64,000 bases of DNA from Bacillota bacterium (GCA_017442735.1 JAFRZE010000035.1:50871-114870), one strand, 5' to 3'; shown: positions 26,512 to 35,308, numbered from the stretch's first letter. Made by a program: numbers and translations. Notes: generated from the sequence alone by a model not told the origin.

Positions 26512-27687
26512 TTACTTTCTCAGTGGGAATTTGCCTTCGGCGGCGATCCGCTTGTTCAGCTCTGCCATATACAGGTCTTCATCGACCGGCATCTCCACGG
26601 TCTCACCCAGCCAGGAAGAAAGCTGCGCACCGTTCGCCAGACGTACGCCGTAAATACCATCCGTTCCAGGCGCCAGGAGCGGCGTCCCATCCAGGATGTG
26701 CGCGGCGAAATTCTCCAGAACACCACTGTGCTGCGGTCCTTCTCCGGGAGCCCCTTCGATCACCTCGGTGGTGACTCCGCTACCGCCCGCCACGTTGCCG
26801 CGGGTCAGCTGGGCCGCTTCTTCCATGGTCATGTTCGCGTTGATATAGTCTTCGTCGTATGGGAAACGAATGACAGTAGCTTTGTTGTCTTCGATCACGA
26901 TCTTGCCCTTGGAAAGGTCGATCTCAAAGCGATTGGTACCGGCAAAATCGTGGGTACTGGTAATGAACACGCCCGTGGAACCGTTCTCATACTCAGTCAG
27001 GATCGTCACATCGTTCTCCGTGACGATATCCCGATGCGCCCCGTTGATGCATTTCGCGGTCATCTTCGTGGGGAACCCGCAGATCCACTGCCACAGGTCC
27101 AGCTGATGCGGAGCCTGGTTGACCAGCACGCCGCCGCCTTCGCCGCCCCAGGTAGCGCGCCACGCGCTGGAACGGTAGTAACTGTCCGGACGCCACCAGC
27201 TGTTGACGATCCAGTTCGAGCGGCGGATCTCACCGAGCTCGCCGGACCGGATGAGTTCACGGACTTTGATATAGAGTGGGTTGGTCCGCTGATTGAACAT
27301 GATCCCGAATGTCAGTTCTGGGTGTGCCAGCGCAACTTCATTCATTTCACGGACATTTTTCGCGGCGACAGAAGCCGGTTTCTCCACAAGTACATGGGTT
27401 CCGTGCTCCAGCGCGTAGATCGCGATCTCCGGATGCAGATAATGCGGAACGGTGGTCACGACAGCGTCGACCAGGCCGGATAAGATCATTTCCTTCCAGT
27501 CATCAAAGAATGGAAGCTCCGGGTATTTTTCCGCGTAGAGTGCTTTCATTTTCGGGTCGATGTCACAGACAGCGCCGATCACCATGTTGTCCGGCGCGTG
27601 ACGAAAGCTGTCTTCACCCTTCAGGATACGGGTATAATACTTGCCCTGATTGCCAAGGCCGATAATGCCTAAACGTACTTTTCCCAT
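26512..27687 (-). CDS. Gfo/Idh/MocA family oxidoreductase
   Basis: 391 residues. The N-terminal Rossmann fold has GIIGLGNQGKYY (7-18), and the conserved EKP lies at 102-104 (HVLVEKPASVAAKNV). The C-terminal alpha/beta domain starts near GGVLVNQAPHQLDLWQWICG, whose His and Asp are the usual active-site residues. It is an NAD(P)-dependent sugar dehydrogenase, substrate unknown. It lies 6 bp after the VOC gene and 10 bp before the cysteine-rich gene, inside an operon that ends with xylulokinase, so a pentose or pentose-derived compound is the likely substrate. Confidence 0.9.
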   Translation of the reverse strand: MGKVRLGIIGLGNQGKYYTRILKGEDSFRHAPDNMVIGAVCDIDPKMKALYAEKYPELPFFDDWKEMILSGLVDAVVTTVPHYLHPEIAIYALEHGTHVLVEKPASVAAKNVREMNEVALAHPELTFGIMFNQRTNPLYIKVRELIRSGELGEIRRSNWIVNSWWRPDSYYRSSAWRATWGGEGGGVLVNQAPHQLDLWQWICGFPTKMTAKCINGAHRDIVTENDVTILTEYENGSTGVFITSTHDFAGTNRFEIDLSKGKIVIEDNKATVIRFPYDEDYINANMTMEEAAQLTRGNVAGGSGVTTEVIEGAPGEGPQHSGVLENFAAHILDGTPLLAPGTDGIYGVRLANGAQLSSWLGETVEMPVDEDLYMAELNKRIAAEGKFPLRK

Positions 27688-27693
27688 TTTTCT

Positions 27694-28056
27694 TTATCCT
27701 TTCACGATATGTACGGCAAATCCGCCGATCTCCAGATCCAGATAAATGGCCTGTGTGGTTCCGTCCGGGAAAACCTTGCGTGTCTCTTCTAGGAATCCGA
27801 TCCCTTTGCTTTTCAGATACTCTTCCGCCTTTTCACAGGAAACCGTGGCGATCCCGATATGGCCGTGCGTTCCGCGCCCGTTCCCGGACATGACTTCCAT
27901 CACGGCCCCTGAAAAGACAGAGCTTTTCCCCGGCTTGTACTCGAAGTCAAAAACGCTGCAAAGAAGCTGCGCGATCTTCTCGGCCTCCGCGCGGTCCGTC
28001 GCGTTCACGCCGATATGTGCCAGGCGAAATCCAAGTTCATTATTCGTATTTTCCAT
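27694..28056 (-). CDS. VOC-fold (glyoxalase-like) small protein
   Basis: 120 residues forming a single VOC-like unit: LAHIGVNATDRAEAEKIAQLLCSVFDFEYKPG, then GHIGIATVSCEKAEEYLKSKGIGFLEE, ending YLDLEIGGFAVHIVKG. The same type of domain is found attached to or next to KDPG aldolases in clostridia, from recollection, which would fit the sugar-acid theme of this operon. No complete metal-binding set was identified, so catalysis is unproven. First gene of the operon running through Gfo/Idh, the cysteine-rich protein and xylB. Confidence 0.75.
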   Translation of the reverse strand: MENTNNELGFRLAHIGVNATDRAEAEKIAQLLCSVFDFEYKPGKSSVFSGAVMEVMSGNGRGTHGHIGIATVSCEKAEEYLKSKGIGFLEETRKVFPDGTTQAIYLDLEIGGFAVHIVKG

Positions 28057-28145
28057 AGTTTTTTCCTCTGGTGGATGATTAGGGTTTCCCCTTCGCTCAT
28101 CGTATCATACTTTACAGTCTTAGGCAATTAGGTTTTTCCCGGGAG

Positions 28146-28174
28146 TTGTTTTTCTTTGCCTGAAATGGTAAAAT
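28146..28174 (+). promoter_or_regulatory. Promoter of the DUF937 gene
   Basis: TTGTTT (28146-28151), 17-bp spacer, TAAAAT (28169-28174), about 30 bp before the ATG at 28206. Confidence 0.75.
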
Positions 28175-28205
28175 AGTGACAAATCAAAAGATTGGAGATT
28201 ACATT

Positions 28206-28763
28206 ATGAGCAGCTTATTGGATTCCATTCTCGGCTCCATGACCGAAGACGATTCCCTTTCCGCGCTTTCCGGCAAGACCGGCGCTTCCAAGGATCAGCT
28301 TTCTTCTCTTCTTGGCTCCGCACTCCCCCAGCTGATGGGCAGCATGACGAATAACGCCTCGACCCAGGACGGCGCTCTATCCCTGGCAAACGCGCTCGCG
28401 CAGCACACCGACACCGCTCCCGTCGCGCAGCAGATCGCTGAGGCCGACGAGGAAGATGGCGGCAAGATCATCGGCCATATCCTGGGCCTCAATCAATCGA
28501 ACGTGATCAATCAACTCTCCGGCGAGACCGGCATGAACGATCAGGCAGTCACATCCGCGCTTTCCAACATCGCCCCGGCGCTTCTTTCCGGCATCAGCTC
28601 CGCCACCGGCGGCGGCAAGACCGGTCCGAAGTTCGACCTTTCCGACGGGTTCGACTATAAGGATATCGCGGCGATCACCGGCAAACTGCTCGGCAAAAAG
28701 AAGACTTCTTCCAGCACCAACGGCCTGGACCTTCTGAATCTGCTCGGCAAGTTCGTCAAGTAA
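28206..28763 (+). CDS. DUF937 domain-containing protein
   Basis: 185 residues from the ATG that follows TTGGAGATTACATT. It begins MSSLLDSILGSM and continues with repeated helices of the DUF937 (YidB-like) type: LSALSGKTGASKDQLSSLLGSALPQLM, a partner GGKIIGHILGLNQSNVINQLSGETGMND..., and SALSNIAPALLSGI. The C-terminus is a short Lys-rich linker ending LLNLLGKFVK. The function of the family is unknown. It is a single-gene unit with its own promoter and terminator, convergent toward repeat copy C. Confidence 0.88.
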   Translation: MSSLLDSILGSMTEDDSLSALSGKTGASKDQLSSLLGSALPQLMGSMTNNASTQDGALSLANALAQHTDTAPVAQQIAEADEEDGGKIIGHILGLNQSNVINQLSGETGMNDQAVTSALSNIAPALLSGISSATGGGKTGPKFDLSDGFDYKDIAAITGKLLGKKKTSSSTNGLDLLNLLGKFVK

Positions 28764-28788
28764 ACCATCTTTTCTACAGCAAATAATA

Positions 28789-28822
28789 TAAGGGGTGTAG
28801 CAAAAAGCCGCGCCCCTTTTTT
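28789..28822 (+). terminator. Terminator after DUF937
   Basis: AAGGGGTG pairs with CGCCCCTT (one G-T pair) and is followed by TTTTTT at about 28817-28822. Confidence 0.85.
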
Positions 28823-28871
28823 CTTGTTCTAAGCCGAATCTTCTCTGAAAACCTCTGTGTAAAGCGATCCT

Positions 28872-29212
28872 ATGAGTCTTTTGGGGCGTTTAGCTACATT
28901 TCATGCTTCGCCACCCAAAATCCCCTGTGTTTTTTGGATAAGATATCAACTAGACGAGCTATCTTGTCCACGGATTGGGGAGAATTGTCTATAAAAACTC
29001 ATCTCGCCCAATCGAGCCTTTCATTCAATGAAATCCCTGGGCGAGATAACAGTCATAACACAGATCTTGCCCAGGATTTAGATAAGATAGCTCGTCAAAT
29101 TGATGCGCCGCCCAATAATGCAAAAATGTACTGGGCGGCGAAGCTTAGAAATGCACTATTCGCCCCAAAGCCTTGGGGTGGATAAGAAAAAACATGAAAA
29201 TAAGCCCAAATT
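28872..29212 (+). repeat. Dispersed inverted-duplication element, copy C
   Basis: The most symmetric copy. CTTTTGGGGCG (28878-28888) is inverted at CGCCCCAAAG (29161-29170). GACGAGCTATCTT (28953-28965) is perfectly inverted at 29084-29096. Inside these lie ATCTCGCCCA paired with TGGGCGAGAT (10 bp) enclosing TTTCATT/AATGAAA. To the right lies CGCCGCCCA paired with TGGGCGGCG. A conserved tail GGATAAGAAAAAACATG-AAAATAAGCCC follows. It occupies the gap between the DUF937 terminator and the convergent DUF6472 gene, ending 17 bp from that gene's stop codon. Confidence 0.92.
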
Positions 29213-29229
29213 TACGGAAGATCTCCGGC

Positions 29230-29406
29230 TTACAGCTGCTTTCTGACGACCTTGTACTCATCGCCGTCGCGGTAATAAGGGCATGACTTGAAGCTGCCCT
29301 GCCGGATCTTGGAATAATCATCCTCATCCATCTGGCAGTCACAGACATATTCTTCGAAATCCTCGTCATAGACGAGATACGCGCAGGTCTCACACAGAAC
29401 ATCCAT
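29230..29406 (-). CDS. DUF6472-like small cysteine protein
   Basis: 58 residues. It starts at an ATG 3 bp after the DUF1015 stop, so it is probably translated by coupling. Cysteines are C5 and C8 (CETC), C22 and C24 (CDC) and C42 (SCPYY), with a DEDDYSK middle and a GDEYKVVRKQ end. The pattern of CxxC, an acidic DEDD patch, CPYYR and DEYxxVRKQ is that of DUF6472 proteins known from gut clostridia. Its role is unknown; the cysteines could hold a metal. Too short for standard length cut-offs but well supported by pattern and position. Confidence 0.8.
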   Translation of the reverse strand: MDVLCETCAYLVYDEDFEEYVCDCQMDEDDYSKIRQGSFKSCPYYRDGDEYKVVRKQL

Positions 29407-29409
29407 GGC

Positions 29410-30633
29410 TCAGCGAAGCCTCCGGCATTCCAGATAATACCGTTTCTCCCTGGCCTCGCCCAGCGAGAAGCTCTTGCGCACGAACGTCCCGTTCTCCAGT
29501 ACCGTCCGGAAAAACGATCCCCGCTCGAACTTATCAAAGACGATCGCGAGATTGCCGGGTTTTTCGCCCAGTGCCAGACACTCCTCCCGCCCGTGAATGT
29601 ATTCCAGTTCGGCGGCAGGATGCGTTTTTCTGTATTCGGTCAGCCACTCGTCGATCCTCGGCTGCAGATCCTGCAGGTCAAGGGACGGATCATCCAGACG
29701 AAGCTCTTTCCGTATCGCGGGAATATCCGCGGGATCAAGGTTCATCAGCAGACGGTGGATGGGATGGAACGACAGGCCTTCGTCATACACACTGATCAGT
29801 TCCACCAGCGCGTAGCGAAGCGCCGGGATCTCGGGATGCGCTTTCCAGGTCTCTTTGGCTGCGGCCAGGGAATGATTTCCGTCGCCGACCGCCATCAGAA
29901 AGCCGTCATCACAGGCATCATAAAGTGAGGAAAGCACTTTCGCGATCTGTGCGATCTGCTCAGGTTCATTCAGGAAACAGCCTTCGATGTGGCCCCCATC
30001 CTGCATAAGATCAAAATCGTACAGGCACTTCAAACCAGAGGCGGCAGAGCTTCCTGCGGATGCGCCGCCATCTGCCGGATCGCCTGCCCGCATCTGTTCC
30101 AGCAGGGCGGTGAGCGCATTCTTCTCATCATCCAGCATGACCAGTACATGCGGCATCTCCAGCGAAGCCTTCTCACGGATCCTGATCCGCTCGGGAAGAC
30201 GCTCTTTCACGGTCGCTTCCGTCGCGCGGATAAGATTATGGTTGCCGGGAACGTAATCGTACTTTTCCAGGTCGATCGCCGCCACCAGTCCGTGACGAAC
30301 AAGCGGCGTCCCGTCAGGACGAGTTCCCACCGTACGGCGTACGTAGACGAACCCCTCGCCTATGCTTCTGAGCGTTCCGTCCGCGAGGTACCGGCTCATG
30401 GCCCGCTCGATCAGCGGTTCTTTCTCGTCCTTTTGATCCAGCCAGGCTTCCGGCAGCATCAGGTGAAGCGCGGAAGGCGATGAGCCTACGATCCGGACCG
30501 TTTCTTCCCAGTACGCCGGTTCCGCGGAATGCTGATCACAGGCGATGACTGCGAACTTCGCGGGATCGATATCTTCAGCCGGAAGCAGGATTTCCGGCAC
30601 CTTGATCCCAAGGGATGCCAATTGGTTTTCCAT
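29410..30633 (-). CDS. DUF1015 domain-containing protein
   Basis: 407 residues of full family length. Family segments include FAVIACDQHSAEP near 27-39, YDYVPGNHNLIRATEATVKERLPERIRIREKAS, PHVLVMLDDEKN, DGFLMAVGDGNHSLAAAKETW and YALVELISVYDEGLSFHPIHRLL. A short low-complexity insertion (ADGGASAGSSAASG, near 185-198) interrupts the body. DUF1015 is frequently found beside serA and serC in clostridia, as it is here, but its biochemical function is unknown. It follows serA by 63 bp in the same direction. Confidence 0.92.
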   Translation of the reverse strand: MENQLASLGIKVPEILLPAEDIDPAKFAVIACDQHSAEPAYWEETVRIVGSSPSALHLMLPEAWLDQKDEKEPLIERAMSRYLADGTLRSIGEGFVYVRRTVGTRPDGTPLVRHGLVAAIDLEKYDYVPGNHNLIRATEATVKERLPERIRIREKASLEMPHVLVMLDDEKNALTALLEQMRAGDPADGGASAGSSAASGLKCLYDFDLMQDGGHIEGCFLNEPEQIAQIAKVLSSLYDACDDGFLMAVGDGNHSLAAAKETWKAHPEIPALRYALVELISVYDEGLSFHPIHRLLMNLDPADIPAIRKELRLDDPSLDLQDLQPRIDEWLTEYRKTHPAAELEYIHGREECLALGEKPGNLAIVFDKFERGSFFRTVLENGTFVRKSFSLGEAREKRYYLECRRLR

Positions 30634-30696
30634 CTGTTTTGAACACGAAATCGCAAGCCTATCGCTTGCGATTTCCCTTTCTTTTCGTTTTCTCTT

Positions 30697-31866
30697 TTAC
30701 AGGACCCGTACTCTCAGGATACCGTCGATCCCACGGATCGCGGCGACAGTCGAAACCTGAACTTCGTCCGACAGATCCAGCAGCGTATAGGCGTAGCTTC
30801 CGCGGCCTTTGTTCAGCATGTGCTCGATGTTGATCCCGTCAGCCGCAAGGAGCGAGGTGATCTGACCGACCATGTTCGGGGTATTGCGGTTGATGATCGC
30901 CAGCCGCTGCACGCCGGCTCTTGGCAGCATCGCGTCGGGCAGGTTGACGGAGTGACGGATGTTTCCGTTCTTCAGGTAATCGTCGATCTCCTTGGCGGCC
31001 ATATCCGCGCAGTTCTCTTCCGATTCAGGCGTGGAGGCGCCCAGGTGAGGCGTGATCGTCACGCCGGGGAAATCCACCAGCTCATCTACGGCGAAGTCCG
31101 TCATATAAGCCCGGACGATCCCGCTGATCATGGCCTTTTTCAGCGCTTCGGTATCGACCAGTCCACCGCGGGAGTAGTTGATCAGCACAGCGCCTTTCTT
31201 CATCTTGCTGAAGGCGGCCTCGCCGATCATCCCTTTGGTCGTATCCAAAAGCGGCAGGTGCAGGGTGATATAGTCACAGGTCGAGAAGATCTCATTGATA
31301 TCCGCGGTCAGCTTGACGACACGGGTCAGATGAAGCGCGGATTCCACGTTCATGTACGGGTCGTAGCCAAGCACGTCCATATCGAAGCCTCGGGCCGCGG
31401 AGTTCGCGACCATACCGCCGATGGCGCCAAGGCCGATGACACCGAGCTTTTTGCCGTACAGCTCCGGTCCCACAAAGTTTTTCTTGGCTTTTTCCGCCAG
31501 CTTTTCGATCCCGGTCTCGCCTGAGGCCTTCGCCTCTTTCACCCATTCGATACCGTTCACGACCTTACGGCAGGACAGCAGCATCGCGCACAGCACCAGC
31601 TCCTTGACCGCGTTCGCGTTCGCGCCGGGCGTATTGAATACGCAGATGCCCTGCTCGGTGCATTTGGCGACAGGCACGTTATTGGTGCCGGCGCCGGCAC
31701 GTGCGATCGCAACTAACTCCGGAGGAAACTCCACGTCGGCCAGTTCCGCGGAACGGACCAGAATACCGTCGTAGTTTTCCACACTGTCGGATACCTGATA
31801 TTCATTGTTGTTCAAGGTATTGTAGATGATATCGGAAATCGCGTTGTACGTTCTGATCTTAAACAT
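30697..31866 (-). CDS. serA: Phosphoglycerate dehydrogenase with ACT domain
   Basis: First step of serine synthesis: 3-phosphoglycerate to 3-phosphohydroxypyruvate with NAD. 389 residues from ATG 31866, which has GAGGGGAG upstream. GVIGLGAIGG is the NAD motif; catalytic Arg lies in INYSRGGLVD and catalytic His in ITPHLGAST. The C-terminal ACT domain (about 320-389, LAIINRNTPNMVGQITSLL) probably senses serine. It lacks the extra ASB domain of long SerA. It starts 25 bp after serC, so serC-serA form one operon with DUF1015 and DUF6472. Confidence 0.95.
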   Translation of the reverse strand: MFKIRTYNAISDIIYNTLNNNEYQVSDSVENYDGILVRSAELADVEFPPELVAIARAGAGTNNVPVAKCTEQGICVFNTPGANANAVKELVLCAMLLSCRKVVNGIEWVKEAKASGETGIEKLAEKAKKNFVGPELYGKKLGVIGLGAIGGMVANSAARGFDMDVLGYDPYMNVESALHLTRVVKLTADINEIFSTCDYITLHLPLLDTTKGMIGEAAFSKMKKGAVLINYSRGGLVDTEALKKAMISGIVRAYMTDFAVDELVDFPGVTITPHLGASTPESEENCADMAAKEIDDYLKNGNIRHSVNLPDAMLPRAGVQRLAIINRNTPNMVGQITSLLAADGINIEHMLNKGRGSYAYTLLDLSDEVQVSTVAAIRGIDGILRVRVL

Positions 31867-31891
31867 ATGAAACTCCCCTCGGCCCGAAAGA

Positions 31892-32980
31892 TCAGGCCAT
31901 GTTCTTTTCTTCAAATTCCTTCATGGTCTCCACCAACAGCTGAACGCCTTCGATCGGCATCGCGTTGTAGATGGAAGCGCGGCAGCCGCCTACGGAACGG
32001 TGGCCTTTGATATTGATCATGCCGCGTTCGGTGCAGAGCGCCAGGAACGCCTTGGTCTGCTCTTCCGTGGGCAGCGTGAAGGTCACGTTCATGAGAGAAC
32101 GGTCTTTCTTGGCTGCTACCGGATGGAACATTCTGGACTGATCCAGATAATCGTAAAGAAGATCGGATTTCTCTTTGTTCTTCGCTTCCAGCGCCGCGAT
32201 ACCGCCCTGATCCTCCACCCAGTGGAAGCACAGGCCGGCCATATAGATCGCCCAGCAGGGAGGCGTGTTGTACATGGAATCGTTCTTCGCCATCAGGTCA
32301 TAGCGCATCATGCTGGGAACGATGGGATCGACGTCCGAGCGGATCAGGTCCTTGCGGATGATGACCACGGTCAGGCCCGCGATACCCATGTTCTTCTGGG
32401 CGCCGGCATAAATCAGACCGAATTTCGAAACATCGAAATCCTTGCCGAGGATCGTGGAAGAAAGGTCGCAGACGAGCAGCTTGTCGCCGACGTCCGGCAG
32501 CGTATTGAAGGTGGTCCCGAAAATCGTATTGTTGCCGGTAAAGTGCACATATTTCGCGTCCGCGGGGATCATATCCGGCGTGACGGTCGGGATCTCGGAG
32601 AAATTCGATTCCTCGCCGCTCGCGACAGCGACGGCGTTGCCCCACTTCTTGCCTTCCTGATAAGCCTTCTTGGCGAACTGACCGGTGATGATATACGCGG
32701 TGGTATCGCCCTGGTTCGTCAGGTTCATAGGAATCATGGAAAACTGCAGAGACGCGCCGCCCTGAAGGAACAGCACCGCATAGTTATCCGGAATATTCAT
32801 CACACGGCGCAGAGTCGCTTCGGCGTCCTGAATGATCGGCTCAAAGTATTTGGATCGATGGCTCATCTCCATCACGGAGCTGCCGCAGTCCTGGTAGGAG
32901 ACCAGATCTTTCTGTGCCTGTTCAAGGACGCTTAAGGGAAGCATCGAGGGGCCGGCGGAAAAGTTGTACAGTCGTTTCAT
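31892..32980 (-). CDS. serC: Phosphoserine aminotransferase
   Basis: Second step of serine synthesis, PLP-dependent transamination of phosphohydroxypyruvate from glutamate. 362 residues, the usual length. It starts MKRLYNFSAGPSMLP and the PLP lysine is Lys197 in YAGAQKNMGIAG. EMSHRSKYF (38-46), FLQGGASLQFSMIPMNL and the C-terminal GHRSVGGCRASIYNAMP, with phosphate-binding His/Arg, also match. First gene of the serine operon behind a near-consensus promoter. Leader contains a small GTCCGT/ACGGAC hairpin (33008-33024). No T-box or riboswitch was recognised. Confidence 0.97.
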   Translation of the reverse strand: MKRLYNFSAGPSMLPLSVLEQAQKDLVSYQDCGSSVMEMSHRSKYFEPIIQDAEATLRRVMNIPDNYAVLFLQGGASLQFSMIPMNLTNQGDTTAYIITGQFAKKAYQEGKKWGNAVAVASGEESNFSEIPTVTPDMIPADAKYVHFTGNNTIFGTTFNTLPDVGDKLLVCDLSSTILGKDFDVSKFGLIYAGAQKNMGIAGLTVVIIRKDLIRSDVDPIVPSMMRYDLMAKNDSMYNTPPCWAIYMAGLCFHWVEDQGGIAALEAKNKEKSDLLYDYLDQSRMFHPVAAKKDRSLMNVTFTLPTEEQTKAFLALCTERGMINIKGHRSVGGCRASIYNAMPIEGVQLLVETMKEFEEKNMA

Positions 32981-33040
32981 AGGAACTACTTCCTTTCTCG
33001 AATCTTTGTCCGTTTAACACGGACTTCTTTTGACTGAATC

Positions 33041-33069
33041 AGTATAATCCTTTAACCGGCTAAAGTCAA
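33041..33069 (-). promoter_or_regulatory. Promoter of the serC-serA operon
   Basis: On the minus strand TTGACT (plus 33064-33069), 17-bp spacer, TATACT (plus 33041-33046). Close to the vegetative consensus, about 60 bp before the serC ATG. Confidence 0.9.
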
Positions 33070-33080
33070 TCGAGCAGAAG

Positions 33081-33123
33081 AAAACCTCCCTTTTCACCAA
33101 AAGTTCAGAGAAGAGAGAGGTTT
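33081..33123 (-). terminator. Probable terminator of helD
   Basis: AAACCTC (33082-33088) pairs with GAGGTTT (33117-33123), extended with several mismatches into the CCTTTT/AGAGAG region. On the minus strand it is followed by TTCTTCTGC. Moderate quality. Confidence 0.6.
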
Positions 33124-33163
33124 GCTTGGTTTGTTTTAACAAAGATTTTTCGGCTGAAAACCG

Positions 33164-35260
33164 TCACCTGGCCAGGAGATCGCTGAGCGGTCCGGACGAG
33201 AGAACATGCAGCTCATGGAGCGCGCGCGTCGCCGCCACATAGAGCAGTTTCGCATTCTTGACGCCGACCGTTTCCACAGGCTTGGACGGATAGTTTTCTT
33301 CCGTCGGTTCCATCAACAGGACGACGTCGAACTCAAGACCTTTGACTTCCTCCAGCGCCAGACAAAGCAGCCGGAAATCTCCGCCTTCCGCGAGCCAATC
33401 AGGCCGTTTTTGGGCGATGACCTCTTCCCAGCTTTTCGCTTCCGCCTTTGTCCGGCATACGACAGCACCGGAGCGGTGACCATTTTCGATCGCCTTTTCG
33501 ATTAGTCGGACGATCTCATCCGGTATCGCTTCCTGTGCGAGCTTCCGGACATCCACCGGATCTCCGTGCCGGATGACAGGCTCGATCTTATATCGGCTGC
33601 CGGAAGCTTTTTCCAGGATCTTCCCGGCGAATTCGCTGATCTCGATGGTATTGCGGTAACTCTTCTGCAGAAGGCAGAACTGATCTTTTTCTCCTCTGAA
33701 AATGCCCTTTATCATGGCTTCCCAGTCGTTCATGCCCAGTTCAAAGTGGATGTTCTGAGAAACATCGCCCATGATGGTAAAGTAACATCCCTTCTGAAGT
33801 TTCTTCAGATAATAATAGACCGCTTCACCGAAATCCTGCGCCTCATCGATAATGATCTGCCCGAAAGGCGGCGAGGGTTCATCTTCCGTGAAATACCGCC
33901 TGGCCAGGCACAGCGCCGCCAGATCATAGACGGAGAACTGACCGAGCGCCAGTTTTTTCAATGCCAGAGATGTATCGATCCCCTGCTCCGCCCCGTATTC
34001 CTGCAGGAAGGTGCGGTATAAAAGGACCACGTCCGACTGATTATGACGCTCATGGTAATAGTCGCTGTATTCCTTGAGTTTGCGGGCCCGCAGGTTGCGC
34101 ATGCGCTTGAAAGCATCATCGTCGGAAACGATGTCCGTCAGCATCTGGATCCGGCCGGCGAGGGTCTGATTCAGCAGGTTCTCGATCCGAAGCAGCGACC
34201 AGTCGCGGCGGTAGTTCAAAAGATCGTAGACCTGATCGCGGCTGATGATCTCACCGATCTCCTCATCCTCCACCGCGCGCGGCCGGAGGATCCGCAGCCA
34301 CCTTTTTTCCAGCCATTTATCAAAGGCCATCGCGAAGGACAGGCGGCATTTATAGCTCCCGGAAGGATCTTCATCAATGATCTCGAATTCCTCTTTCCAG
34401 TCCTCATAAAGTTCCTCGCGGAAGAAGACGTCCATGCGCCGCTGAAGGACGCCCGTGACGTCCAGATCCGGCAGGCCGCTGGCGATATAGTCGAGCAGCA
34501 TCTCGGAACTTCCGATGATCAGGAACTCGTCCGGATGATACCGGTGCGAATAGTTATAGAGGATATGCGAGATCCGGTGCAGCGCCACGGTGGTTTTGCC
34601 CGACCCGGCCACGCCCTGCACGATAATGTTCTGATAAGGCGTGGAGCGGATGATCTGATCCTGCTCTTTCTGGATCGTCGCGATAATGTCGGAAAGTACG
34701 ACGTCCTTGTGCTTTGCCAGGTACTTGACCAGCAGCTCGTCATTCGCGGCGACGTCTGAGTCGTACCAGCCGTTCAGGACGCCGTTCTCGATATCGTAGG
34801 TCCGCTTCTGGACAAGGTCGATCCCGATCGGATCATCCTCCGGCACCTCATAGGAACCTTCGCCCAGCTCGTTCTCATAGTAGACCTTCGCCACCGGCGC
34901 GCGCCAGTCCACGACCACGATCTGATCGTTCGACTGGATGCCGTTTTTGCCGACATAATAGGCCTCTTCGGTGCCGCTCTTCAGCTCCCGGTAGTCGATC
35001 CGGCCGAAATATGGCGCGGGATAGGCCGCGTTGTTCTTTCGAAGGAGATTGCGCGTATGCGTAAGAAGCGCGTTCGCGATCGTCAGCTGCTGGGACATCT
35101 GGGAATTAAGTTCCAGATCCCGCGGCGTAATCCGGTCGTTCAGCTCTTCCGTCTCCTGATGGACCTGATCGACCCGGCCGCGCAGCCGCTCGATATTCGA
35201 GAGGATGATGGCGCGGGTCTGTTGGAGGTGTTTTTCTTCGTCAATCTGTTTGGGAAGCAT
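33164..35260 (-). CDS. helD: HelD-like RNA polymerase recycling ATPase (UvrD/Rep superfamily 1)
   Basis: 698 residues. An N-terminal coiled coil (about 1-75) would enter the RNA polymerase secondary channel. PYFGRIDY and VVDWRAPVAKVYYE (about 82-129) are typical HelD segments. Walker A GVAGSGKTT is at 216-224, Walker B in QIIIDEAQDFGEAVYY, and MGDVSQNIH and LYVAATRALHELHV are superfamily-1 helicase motifs. HelD removes stalled or terminated RNA polymerase from DNA by ATP-driven opening, rather than unwinding DNA. Monocistronic, with GGGAG before the ATG. Confidence 0.93.
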   Translation of the reverse strand: MLPKQIDEEKHLQQTRAIILSNIERLRGRVDQVHQETEELNDRITPRDLELNSQMSQQLTIANALLTHTRNLLRKNNAAYPAPYFGRIDYRELKSGTEEAYYVGKNGIQSNDQIVVVDWRAPVAKVYYENELGEGSYEVPEDDPIGIDLVQKRTYDIENGVLNGWYDSDVAANDELLVKYLAKHKDVVLSDIIATIQKEQDQIIRSTPYQNIIVQGVAGSGKTTVALHRISHILYNYSHRYHPDEFLIIGSSEMLLDYIASGLPDLDVTGVLQRRMDVFFREELYEDWKEEFEIIDEDPSGSYKCRLSFAMAFDKWLEKRWLRILRPRAVEDEEIGEIISRDQVYDLLNYRRDWSLLRIENLLNQTLAGRIQMLTDIVSDDDAFKRMRNLRARKLKEYSDYYHERHNQSDVVLLYRTFLQEYGAEQGIDTSLALKKLALGQFSVYDLAALCLARRYFTEDEPSPPFGQIIIDEAQDFGEAVYYYLKKLQKGCYFTIMGDVSQNIHFELGMNDWEAMIKGIFRGEKDQFCLLQKSYRNTIEISEFAGKILEKASGSRYKIEPVIRHGDPVDVRKLAQEAIPDEIVRLIEKAIENGHRSGAVVCRTKAEAKSWEEVIAQKRPDWLAEGGDFRLLCLALEEVKGLEFDVVLLMEPTEENYPSKPVETVGVKNAKLLYVAATRALHELHVLSSGPLSDLLAR

Positions 35261-35276
35261 CTTTCTCCCTTTCGCA

Positions 35277-35304
35277 GGAAAAGACCCTGATTCTTCAGGG
35301 TCTT
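35277..35304 (-). terminator. Terminator of the transketolase-mscS operon
   Basis: AAGACCCTGA (35281-35290) pairs with TCAGGGTCTT (35295-35304), 4-nt loop. T-run on the minus strand comes from 35277-35280. Confidence 0.88.
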
Positions 35305-35308
35305 CCCA

